Shown here: one piece after another, positions 1 through 5,101 of the stretch | Numbering within the stretch: the stretch's first letter is position 1 | Layout of the letters: every line of letters starts with the position of its first letter | DNA from: an uncultured Lutibacter sp. | Lineage (GTDB): Bacteria; Bacteroidota; Bacteroidia; Flavobacteriales; Flavobacteriaceae | Length of the DNA: 5,101 bases | NCBI GenBank assembly: GCA_913061425.1 | Contig: CAJXUO010000128.1 | Location: 1 to 5,101 of the forward strand | Direction: 5' to 3' | Program-made: the position numbers and the translations under genes | Notes under the pieces: generated by a model | What the model saw: only the letters and a program-made list of their open reading frames with translations | What the model was told of the DNA's origin: nothing | Databases searched by the model: none

Positions 1-440
1 GCTTCTATGTAGGTCTCTCAATGCCTTATTTATTAAAAACACCACAGTTTAGAATTGATGATGCTAATACTACATCTGGATTATCAGAAAATATAAATAA
101 TTTTATTACTGCAGGAATGCGTTTTGAATTAACGAATGATATTATGTTTAAGCCATCAACAATGATAAAATACGCATCCAACTTACCGATTTCTATAGAT
201 TTTAATTCTAATTTTTTATATAAAGATCAAATTGAATTTGGACTTTCTTATCGATATAACGATTCAGTAAGTGTTCTATTTGCTGTAATTATGAATGAGA
301 AATTTAGAATTGGATATACGTATGACCACACACTAACAAACCTTGGAAACAATCTTGGATCACACGAAATTATACTCCATTTAGATTTAGATTTCAAGAA
401 AAAAGGACGTTGGTTACCAAGCTCGAAGTGTTATTTTTAG
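1..440 (+). CDS. PorP/SprF family type IX secretion system outer-membrane protein, C-terminal part
   Basis: The reading frame is open from the first bases of the window (codons from position 3) to a TAG at 438-440, giving about 145 C-terminal residues of a family normally around 300 residues long. The Met at 21 is internal: the frame reads FYVGLSMPYLL across it, which is the conserved 'YvGlS.p.Ll' segment of PorP/SprF proteins, so the real start lies upstream of the window. Other family signs are alternating beta-strand-like stretches (for example residues around 'IEFGLSYRYNDSVSVLFAV' and 'FRIGYTYDHTL'), the 'GSHEIIL' strand and the terminal 'RWLPSSKCYF', which resembles the typical family ending. 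These proteins sit in the outer membrane of Bacteroidetes and work with type IX secretion and gliding adhesins; paralogs usually follow a large secreted surface protein gene, which would lie to the left and cannot be seen. The specific paralog cannot be assigned. Confidence 0.88.
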   Translation, partial: FYVGLSMPYLLKTPQFRIDDANTTSGLSENINNFITAGMRFELTNDIMFKPSTMIKYASNLPISIDFNSNFLYKDQIEFGLSYRYNDSVSVLFAVIMNEKFRIGYTYDHTLTNLGNNLGSHEIILHLDLDFKKKGRWLPSSKCYF

Positions 441-453
441 ACAAAAAGGATAT

Positions 454-774
454 TTATTTTTTAGTAAAACCGTATTCACGCTCTACTTTACATATTCGTA
501 ATTGATATTGTTGATACCATAATTCTCTTCCTTTGCTTCTTGCTACAGTGTGCTCAATATTGGTTTTCCACTTCACAATAGCCTCCAAACTTTGCCAATA
601 AGAAACTGTAATTCCAACTTTATCACTAGCAGACTCTATTCCCAAATAACCTTCTTGTAATTTTGCTAAATCTTCCATTTGCTTAGCAGTCTCGATATAA
701 CCTTTATCAATAGAAGTTCTTAATGTCGTAAAAATTACTGCATAATAAGGTGTTTCTGGCGTTTTTGCTATCAT
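454..774 (-). CDS. Antibiotic biosynthesis monooxygenase (ABM) fold small protein
   Basis: A 106-residue protein made of a single ferredoxin-like alpha/beta ABM domain. The signs are an N-terminal strand (YYAVIFTTLR, about residues 10-19), a helix (about 26-38), the 'GYLGIES' turn and strand (42-48), the strand-plus-helix 'ITVSYWQSLEAIVKWK' (55-70) and the His-containing 'EHTVARSKGRELWYQQY' segment (74-90). This pattern matches the YqjZ-like group annotated as antibiotic biosynthesis monooxygenases. Members of the fold include monooxygenases and haem-degrading enzymes, but most of the YqjZ-like proteins have no proven substrate, and the sequence does not give one here. It is the second gene of a minus-strand pair: its ATG (774-772) overlaps the TGA of the upstream acetyltransferase in an ATGA arrangement, suggesting translational coupling. 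Its stop lies 13 nt from the end of the convergent PorP/SprF gene. Confidence 0.85.
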   Translation of the reverse strand: MIAKTPETPYYAVIFTTLRTSIDKGYIETAKQMEDLAKLQEGYLGIESASDKVGITVSYWQSLEAIVKWKTNIEHTVARSKGRELWYQQYQLRICKVEREYGFTKK

Positions 775-1268
775 AAAATCAATTCGTATTTAGTTTCTGG
801 TAATTGAATATCTTCACTTATCAAATGTTTCACAGATTTGAAATTAAAACGTTTTAAAATTTTTTCTGAAGCTCTATTTTTATTTATAACATAACCTATT
901 AATTTAGGTATCCCTATCTCTTTACAATAAGAAATCAAACCTTCACAAATTTCAGTCGCATAACCATTTCCCCAATATTTTTCTAAAAATCGATATCCAA
1001 TTTCGTCATCTACTCCATCTTTAACTAATGCTAATGTTCCAATAAAACTTTTGTTAGATTTCCTTTCAATTGCATAAATCCAAAAATCATTTTTAGGAAT
1101 CTCATATTTAAAAATCAACTCTTTAAGTTCCTTTTCATTGGCATCAAAATTCTTAACCTCTCCTGTTGCATATTTTAAAACCAAAGGATTACTCTCTAGT
1201 TTATGAAATGCTTCTAAATCATCTAAAATGAGTTTTCTAACGATTAAGCGTTCTGTTTCAAATATCAT
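771..1268 (-). CDS. GNAT family N-acetyltransferase, RimJ/RimL-like (Acetyltransf_3)
   Basis: A 165-residue acetyl-CoA-dependent acetyltransferase. The N-terminus MIFETERLIVRKL (residues 1-13) is the classic 'TeRLilR.l...D' opening of the RimJ/RimL-like group; Asp16-Asp17 follow. The acetyl-CoA binding motif A is in 'EIGYRFLEKYWGNGYATE' (89-106), with WGNGYA as the pyrophosphate-binding loop, and the motif B equivalent is 'NKNRASEKILKRFNFK' (129-144). Length fits a single-domain member. I chose the ATG at 1268-1266 rather than an in-frame ATG at 1340: the longer form adds 24 residues with no family similarity and would overlap the start of the divergent mtaB gene. Proteins of this group acetylate ribosomal protein N-termini, amino-sugars or other small amines; the substrate here is not deducible. 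It is the first gene of a two-gene operon with the ABM-fold protein, joined by a 4-nt overlap. Confidence 0.9.
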   Translation of the reverse strand: MIFETERLIVRKLILDDLEAFHKLESNPLVLKYATGEVKNFDANEKELKELIFKYEIPKNDFWIYAIERKSNKSFIGTLALVKDGVDDEIGYRFLEKYWGNGYATEICEGLISYCKEIGIPKLIGYVINKNRASEKILKRFNFKSVKHLISEDIQLPETKYELIL

Positions 1269-1287
1269 GAATAAAATTGTAAATTTG
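1256..1287 (+). promoter_or_regulatory. Candidate Bacteroidetes-type promoter for mtaB
   Basis: TAAATTTG at 1280-1287 is an exact match to the Bacteroidetes -7 consensus TAnnTTTG and lies 19 nt before the mtaB ATG. A TTTC at 1256-1259, one base off the -33 TTTG element, sits 20 nt upstream of it, inside the start of the divergent acetyltransferase gene. The predicted leader would be only about 15 nt. The assignment is by consensus and spacing alone; the -33 box is imperfect. Confidence 0.5.
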
Positions 1288-1306
1288 CATCGATAAATGT
1301 ACAAGA

Positions 1307-2641
1307 ATGAATGCGGATAAAAAAGTAGCATTTTACACATTAGGTTGTAAACTGAATTTTTCTGAAACTTCTACCATCGCTCGAAACTTTGTGAGTGAAG
1401 GTTTTGAACGCGTTGAGTTCGATGAAAAAGCCGATGTATATGTAATTAATACATGTTCAGTGACTGATAATGCTGATAAACGTTTTAAAACGATTGTAAA
1501 GTCTGCATTAAAGAAAAATGAAGACGCTTTTTTAATTGCTGTTGGATGTTATGCGCAGTTAAAACCTGAGGAATTGGCAGCAGTAGATGGTGTAGATTTA
1601 GTTTTAGGTGCTACTGAGAAATTTAATGTCACCAGTTATATTAATGATTTAACTAAGAATACGCATGGTGAAGTTCATTCATGTGAAATTGAAGAGGCAG
1701 ACTTTTACGTTGGCTCCTACTCTATTGGAGATAGAACTCGTGCGTTCTTAAAAGTTCAAGATGGTTGCGATTACAAATGCACATACTGTACGATTCCGCT
1801 TGCAAGAGGAATCTCTAGAAGTGATACTTTAGAAAGTGTGCTAAAAAACGCCAAAGAAATATCAGAAAAAGGAATCAAAGAAATTGTTTTAACTGGTGTA
1901 AATATTGGTGACTATGGGAAAGGCGAATTTGGCAATAAAAAACATGAGCATACCTTTTTAGAATTAGTAACAGATTTAGACAAAATTGATGGAATTCATC
2001 GTTTGAGAATCTCTTCTATTGAGCCTAATTTATTAAAAGATGAAACGATAGATTTTGTCTCAAAATCTAATTCATTTGTACCTCATTTTCATATTCCTTT
2101 ACAATCTGGAAGTGATGAACTCTTAAAGAAAATGAAACGTAGATATTTGTCTAACACCTACACAAATAGAGTTTTAAAAATTAAAGAAGTAATGCCTAAC
2201 GCATGTATAGGTGTTGATGTTATTGTTGGCTTCCCTGGAGAAACAGATGAATTATTTCTAGAAACTTACAATTATTTAAATGAAATGGATATTTCGTATT
2301 TACATGTTTTTACATATTCTGAAAGACCAAATACAGAAGCAGTTTTGATGGATGGAGTTATTCCGAAAAATGTTCGTGCGAAACGCAGTAAAATGTTACG
2401 TGGTTTGTCAGTTAAAAAACGTCGTTCTTTTTACGAAAGCCAATTAGGAAATACTCTGACTGTCTTATTTGAAAGCGAAAATAAGGAAGGATATATTTAT
2501 GGTTTCACTGAAAACTATGTGAAGGTAAAATCACCTTGGAATCCTGAATTGGTAAATACACTTCATAAAGTTACACTCACCAAAATTGATGTAGATGGTT
2601 TGGTGCGTTTTGATTTTGTAAAATCTGAAATGACCGCATAA
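1307..2641 (+). CDS. mtaB: tRNA (N6-threonylcarbamoyladenosine(37)-C2)-methylthiotransferase MtaB
   Basis: A 444-residue radical-SAM methylthiotransferase that converts t6A to ms2t6A at position 37 of ANN-decoding tRNAs, using SAM and two iron-sulfur clusters in the cytoplasm. The N-terminal MTTase (UPF0004) domain (about residues 6-115) has its three cluster cysteines at Cys14 (TLGCKLN), Cys50 (NTCSVT) and Cys81 (VGCYAQ). The radical SAM domain carries the CxxxCxxC triad at Cys154, Cys158 and Cys161 (DGCDYKCTYCTIPLARG), followed by 'VLTGVNIGDYG', 'RLRISSIEP', 'HFHIPLQSGSDELLKKMKRRY' and 'DVIVGFPGETDE'. A C-terminal TRAM-like tRNA-binding region spans about 379-438. 'TLGCKLN' and 'CTIPLARG' favour MtaB over MiaB or RimO. 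The ATG at 1307 is preferred because the conserved sequence begins a few residues after it. Length is usual for the family and no key residue is missing. The next gene follows after one base. Confidence 0.96.
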   Translation: MNADKKVAFYTLGCKLNFSETSTIARNFVSEGFERVEFDEKADVYVINTCSVTDNADKRFKTIVKSALKKNEDAFLIAVGCYAQLKPEELAAVDGVDLVLGATEKFNVTSYINDLTKNTHGEVHSCEIEEADFYVGSYSIGDRTRAFLKVQDGCDYKCTYCTIPLARGISRSDTLESVLKNAKEISEKGIKEIVLTGVNIGDYGKGEFGNKKHEHTFLELVTDLDKIDGIHRLRISSIEPNLLKDETIDFVSKSNSFVPHFHIPLQSGSDELLKKMKRRYLSNTYTNRVLKIKEVMPNACIGVDVIVGFPGETDELFLETYNYLNEMDISYLHVFTYSERPNTEAVLMDGVIPKNVRAKRSKMLRGLSVKKRRSFYESQLGNTLTVLFESENKEGYIYGFTENYVKVKSPWNPELVNTLHKVTLTKIDVDGLVRFDFVKSEMTA

Positions 2642-2642
2642 T

Positions 2643-3302
2643 TTGACCAAAATACATATATATTGCGTTCCAGGTTTAGCAGCAAATACTAAAATATTTG
2701 AGTTGCTTAAATTCCCTGAAGAGACATTTGAAGTTCATTATATAGAATGGTTAATTCCAGAGTCTATCAATGAAACAATTGAACATTATGCAAAACGTAT
2801 GTGTAAAAACATAAAAGAAGATAATGTAGTATTATTGGGTGTTTCTTTTGGTGGAGTCATGGTGCAAGAAATGAGTAAAATTATCAATCCAAAAAAAATA
2901 ATTATAATTTCTAGTGTTAAAAATTCAAATGAATTACCTAAACGCTTAAAATTTGCGAAACTCTCAAGAGTATATAAATTATTTCCTTCAAATAGTATTA
3001 CAACCATTGAGAACTTCATGAGTTATACGTTTGGGAAAATGGCTAAAAAAAGGATTGAACAATATCAAATATACTTATCGTTAAGAGATGAAACATATTT
3101 AAAATGGGCCGTCTACAATGTCTTACATTGGCAACAAAAAGAAACTTTAGAAAACGTTATTCATCTTCATGGAACTGACGATCATATTTTCCCAATAAAA
3201 CATATTAAAGACTGTATCGGAATAAAAAATGGTTCTCACATCATGGTTTTAACAAAAGCCTCTAAAATCACCACTTTATTAGCAGAAAAACTTCAGTTTT
3301 AG
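2643..3302 (+). CDS. Alpha/beta hydrolase, probable TTG start
   Basis: A 219-residue small alpha/beta-hydrolase-fold protein. The first strand and oxyanion turn are in 'HIYCVPGLAANTKIF' (residues 5-19); the nucleophile elbow is GVSFGG with Ser68, followed by the helix 'VMVQEMSKII'. The acid is probably Asp179 or Asp180 in 'HGTDDHIFP', and the catalytic His is His199 in 'NGSHIMVL', so the triad looks intact. No signal peptide is visible, so it should be cytoplasmic. The start is TTG at 2643-2645: an in-frame TGA lies at 2631-2633, no ATG or GTG occurs between it and the TTG, and the next Met is residue 53, after the first strand. The gene begins one base after the mtaB stop, so it is almost certainly co-transcribed and may depend on terminating mtaB ribosomes. 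Substrate is unknown; an esterase or thioesterase-like activity is possible, but nothing in the sequence specifies it. Confidence 0.87.
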   Translation: MTKIHIYCVPGLAANTKIFELLKFPEETFEVHYIEWLIPESINETIEHYAKRMCKNIKEDNVVLLGVSFGGVMVQEMSKIINPKKIIIISSVKNSNELPKRLKFAKLSRVYKLFPSNSITTIENFMSYTFGKMAKKRIEQYQIYLSLRDETYLKWAVYNVLHWQQKETLENVIHLHGTDDHIFPIKHIKDCIGIKNGSHIMVLTKASKITTLLAEKLQF

Positions 3303-3333
3303 TTGACAACTCTGTGAAAATTATTTATTTTCG
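3303..3333 (+). promoter_or_regulatory. Candidate promoter for the lytic transglycosylase operon
   Basis: TTG at 3303-3305 directly follows the hydrolase stop codon and is separated by 20 nt from TATTTTCG at 3326-3333, which matches TAnnTTTG at five of six fixed positions. The spacing agrees with the Bacteroidetes TTTG/TTG -33 and -7 pattern. The leader to the ATG at 3390 would be about 50 nt. An alternative -7 box, TATTATTG at 3359-3366, lies nearer the gene but lacks a clear -33 element. The call is tentative. Confidence 0.3.
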
Positions 3334-3343
3334 AAGTTCATTC

Positions 3344-3369
3344 ATTCAATAAAATTAGTATTATTGAGT
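3344..3369 (+). other. AT-rich inverted repeat in the transglycosylase leader
   Basis: TCAATAA at 3346-3352 and TTATTGA at 3361-3367 are perfect 7-bp inverted repeats around an 8-nt loop; a G-T wobble and one more A-T pair extend the stem to nine pairs. It is not followed by a T run on the plus strand, so it does not look like a terminator of the mtaB operon. It lies 20 nt upstream of the next ATG and could be an RNA hairpin, an operator-like site, or chance in AT-rich DNA. Confidence 0.3.
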
Positions 3370-3389
3370 ATCCCAAAAAAAAGTGATAT

Positions 3390-4313
3390 ATGAATAAGCC
3401 AATGAAGTTTTTAGTAATTTTAAGCATTGTACTCATTTCTGGAGTATTAATTAATGCTACTCAAAATACAGTTGAAATAAAAAAAGGAGATACAAAAACG
3501 CAATCTGATAAAAACACGAGTGAACTCTACGAGATAAAAGCACTAAAAATTCCTGAAGGAATAAATTTTTCAGGAGAAAAAGTTCCTTTAGAAAAACCAG
3601 ATATTAAAGAGCGAATTGACCGCGAATTATTGGTAAACACATATTGGCAATCAAATGGTTTACTAATGCTAAAAAGAGCAAACAAATACTTTCCAATTAT
3701 TGAACCAATCTTAGCCGAACATGGTATTCCAGACGATTTCAAATACTTAGCCGTTATTGAAAGTGGTTTGCAGAATGCTCAATCTCCTGCAGGAGCAAGT
3801 GGATTTTGGCAAATTATGAAAGCGACTGCAAGAGAAAATGAATTGGAAGTTAATGGGAATGTTGATGAACGATATCATCTTGAAAAAGCTACTAAAGTAG
3901 CTTGTGATTATTTACAGAAAGCAAAAGACAGATTAGGTTCTTGGACTTTGGCTGCCGCTGCATATAACGCTGGAAATCACGGAATTTCAAAAAGATTAAA
4001 AACTCAGAAAGTAAATAACTATTATGATTTATTATTAGGTGAAGAAACATCAAGATATGTCTTAAGAATTATTGCTTTAAAAGAAATTATGACGCATCCT
4101 GATAAGTATGGTTTTATTTATGATCAAAGTGATTTATACAATTTAGAATCGACAAAAACAGTTGAAATTGATACTGTAATTACAAATATTGCTGCATTTG
4201 CTCAACAATTCGGAACAAATTATAAAACATTGAAAATTCATAATCCTTGGTTAAGAGAAAATAAATTAAACAATGCTTCTCGTAAAAAATATTACATCAA
4301 ACTTCCACAATAA
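3390..4313 (+). CDS. MltD-like lytic transglycosylase (GH23/SLT domain) with degenerate LysM-like C-terminus
   Basis: A 307-residue exported peptidoglycan lytic transglycosylase, which would cleave the MurNAc-GlcNAc bond to give 1,6-anhydro ends in the periplasm. A basic N-terminus and hydrophobic stretch (about residues 7-22) form a signal peptide or anchor; there is no lipobox Cys, unlike E. coli MltD, which is a lipoprotein. A linker (about 28-80) precedes the SLT domain (about 98-235), with catalytic Glu124 in 'AVIESGLQN', 'SPAGASGFWQIM' (132-143), 'AAAAYNAGN' (188-196) and 'ETSRYVLRIIALKEI' (219-233). This motif set is the MltD type. Residues about 258-305 ('TVITNIAAFAQQFGTNYKTLKIHNPWL' region, ending 'KKYYIKLP') look like one divergent LysM repeat. 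The ATG at 3390 is preceded by an A-rich leader, usual for Bacteroidetes. The TAA abuts the ATG of the TauE/SafE gene, so the two are likely one transcript. Confidence 0.92.
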   Translation: MNKPMKFLVILSIVLISGVLINATQNTVEIKKGDTKTQSDKNTSELYEIKALKIPEGINFSGEKVPLEKPDIKERIDRELLVNTYWQSNGLLMLKRANKYFPIIEPILAEHGIPDDFKYLAVIESGLQNAQSPAGASGFWQIMKATARENELEVNGNVDERYHLEKATKVACDYLQKAKDRLGSWTLAAAAYNAGNHGISKRLKTQKVNNYYDLLLGEETSRYVLRIIALKEIMTHPDKYGFIYDQSDLYNLESTKTVEIDTVITNIAAFAQQFGTNYKTLKIHNPWLRENKLNNASRKKYYIKLPQ

Positions 4314-4697
4314 ATGAAAACCAAAATGACAACATCAACTATACTTTTTTTAATAATTATTGGATTATGCGCAGGTCTTTTAAGTGGACTTATAGGAATT
4401 GGAGGTGGAATTATTATGGTTCCTTTATTTGTTTTTCTCTTAGGCATGTCTCAACACAATGCGCAAGGGATGAGCTTAGCAGTAATGCTTCCTCCTGTTA
4501 CTTTTTTAGCAGTATACAACTATCATAAGGCTGGTGAAGTAGATTGGAAAATGGCCTTAATTGCCTCTACAGTCTTTATTATTGGTGGTTTTATAGGGTC
4601 GAAATTTGCCTTAAAAATAGACGAAGTCATCCTAAAAAAAATATTCGGAGTTTTAATGTTGGTTGTTGCAATCAAACTGTTATTCTTCAGTAAATAA
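4314..4697 (+). CDS. Half-length TauE/SafE family membrane protein (putative anion/sulfite exporter type)
   Basis: A 127-residue integral inner-membrane protein. The signature is 'GLCAGLLSGLIGIGGGIIMVP' (residues 17-37), the glycine-rich loop of TauE/SafE (DUF81) permeases, followed by 'MSQHNAQGMSLAVMLPP' (45-61) and further hydrophobic helices at about 80-99 and 108-125, ending in a short basic tail. Full-length family members have about 250 residues built from two such repeats; this protein has one. No second repeat is hidden by a frameshift: only 40 nt separate its stop from the next start codon, and that gene is unrelated. A homodimer would recreate the two-repeat architecture, which is inference. 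Family members are linked to export of sulfite, sulfoacetate or related organosulfur anions, but the substrate here is unknown. The ATG immediately follows the TAA of the transglycosylase (zero spacing); an in-frame ATG at 4326 is an alternative start. Confidence 0.88.
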   Translation: MKTKMTTSTILFLIIIGLCAGLLSGLIGIGGGIIMVPLFVFLLGMSQHNAQGMSLAVMLPPVTFLAVYNYHKAGEVDWKMALIASTVFIIGGFIGSKFALKIDEVILKKIFGVLMLVVAIKLLFFSK

Positions 4698-4702
4698 TTT
4701 TT
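4679..4702 (+). terminator. Weak candidate intrinsic terminator after the TauE/SafE gene
   Basis: GTTATT (4679-4684) can pair with AATAAT (4693-4698), including one G-T wobble, around an 8-nt loop, and is followed by TTTT at 4699-4702. The stem is AT-only apart from the wobble, and it overlaps the stop codon, so stability is poor. Position and the T run are the only support. Confidence 0.22.
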
Positions 4703-4737
4703 CATATATTAGTTGTTTAATTTTAAAACCCCACATT

Positions 4738-5101
4738 ATGAAAAAGATTAGTTTGCTATGTATGCTACTTATCGGTAGTCTTGCTTTCTCACAAGAACAA
4801 TAAAAAAAAGAAAACCCTATTGACATTAATCCTATTAGAGTTGGTGTGAAAATTGGTCTTCCAGATATTGTTGCTGGTAATATTGAATTTGTAACTCCTT
4901 TACTTAATAACAGAATTGCACTTTTTGCAGATTATTCAAAATTTAACGTAAATGAAGAAGATGCTGAAGTAAAAGTCAACTACATTGAAGGTGGTTTAAA
5001 TATATACTTTAATACTAAAGGACGTGGATTATATGCTTCCGTATCACTCTCTAACCTTAAAGTTGATGGAAAGTATACTAATGTAGAAACTAGAGATGGT
5101 A
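4738..5101 (+). pseudogene. Secreted barrel-like protein gene interrupted by in-frame TAA after the signal peptide; incomplete at window end
   Basis: The ATG at 4738 opens a signal peptide, MKKISLLCMLLIGSLAFSQEQ (lysines 2-3, hydrophobic residues 4-17, likely cleavage just before or after Ser18-Gln19). Codon 22 is TAA (4801-4803). The same frame then stays open for 99 codons to the window edge, reading KKENPIDINPIRVGVKIGLP and onwards, with alternating hydrophobic strands ('NRIALFADYSKF', 'VNYIEGGLNIYF', 'GRGLYASVSLSNLKV') that resemble a small outer-membrane beta-barrel. Both sides share one frame, so a single substitution (for example CAA to TAA in a Gln/Lys-rich linker) explains the stop; an indel does not. 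A GTG at 4846 could start a shortened form, but it would lack the signal peptide. The alternatives are a recent nonsense mutation, a sequencing error beside the eight-A run at 4802-4809, or stop read-through. The exact family is not recognised and the C-terminus is outside the window. Confidence 0.68.

Noticed and set aside
431..462. Bidirectional terminator between the convergent PorP/SprF and ABM-fold genes
   Set aside because: Only short A/T-run pairings (such as 434-438 with 443-447) are possible, with no GC stem, so they cannot be distinguished from background AT richness.
1269..1340. 24-residue N-terminal extension of the acetyltransferase from an ATG at 1340
   Set aside because: The family sequence begins at MIFETERL (1268); the extension covers the mtaB start and promoter and resembles nothing.
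2786..3019. Minus-strand open frame of 77 codons inside the alpha/beta hydrolase gene
   Set aside because: It lies wholly antisense to a well-supported gene, has no recognisable domain and is explained by AT-rich codon use on the other strand.
3527..3742. Minus-strand open frame of 71 codons inside the transglycosylase gene
   Set aside because: It is antisense to the linker and early SLT domain, with no family similarity or start signals.
4523..4705. Minus-strand open frame of 60 codons opposite the TauE/SafE gene
   Set aside because: It mirrors the hydrophobic codons of a convincing membrane protein and has no independent support.
4798..4810. Programmed frameshifting at the A run (4802-4809, with an A AAA AAG-like heptamer) to bypass the TAA
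   Set aside because: The stop precedes the slippery run and both flanks are in the same frame, so two compensating shifts would be needed. A substitution or base-call error is far simpler.
1..5101. A novel defence, mobile or biosynthetic system
   Set aside because: All clear genes belong to known housekeeping or envelope families; no transposase, integrase, nuclease, toxin-antitoxin pair, repeat array or RNA gene is visible, and the ABM-fold name alone does not indicate an antibiotic cluster.

Overview
The window reads as an ordinary, gene-dense chromosomal segment of a low-GC member of the Bacteroidetes, most likely a Flavobacteriaceae relative. The support is a PorP/SprF-family protein (partner of the Bacteroidetes-specific type IX secretion/gliding apparatus), Bacteroidetes-style promoter elements (TAnnTTTG -7 box), A-rich leaders without clear Shine-Dalgarno sequences, strongly AT-biased codons, and a short secreted protein whose signal peptide ends in the flavobacterial-looking 'AFSQEQ'. 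I cannot name a genus.

Layout. Positions 1-440 (+) hold the C-terminal part of a PorP/SprF outer-membrane protein that begins before the window. It converges, with a 13-nt gap, on a two-gene minus-strand operon (1268 down to 454): a RimJ/RimL-like GNAT acetyltransferase whose TGA overlaps the ATG of a small antibiotic-biosynthesis-monooxygenase-fold protein (ATGA overlap). Starting divergently 38 bp away is a plus-strand series: mtaB (1307-2641, tRNA ct6A/t6A37 methylthiotransferase), an alpha/beta hydrolase that appears to start at TTG one base after mtaB (2643-3302), then after an 87-bp gap a secreted GH23 lytic transglycosylase of MltD type (3390-4313), directly abutted (TAA-ATG) by a half-length TauE/SafE-type membrane protein (4314-4697). 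From 4738 to the window end runs a secreted, barrel-like protein reading frame that carries an in-frame TAA at codon 22, straight after the signal peptide.

How the genes work together. The two close pairs on the plus strand (mtaB with the hydrolase; transglycosylase with TauE/SafE) are likely co-transcribed, but their functions (tRNA modification, an unknown hydrolysis, peptidoglycan cleavage, anion or small-molecule export) do not form an obvious pathway. I see no mobile element, CRISPR array, tRNA/rRNA gene, phage gene or defence cassette. I found no convincing undescribed system; the observations most worth checking are the premature stop at 4801-4803, the half-size TauE/SafE protein coupled to a transglycosylase, and the TTG start.
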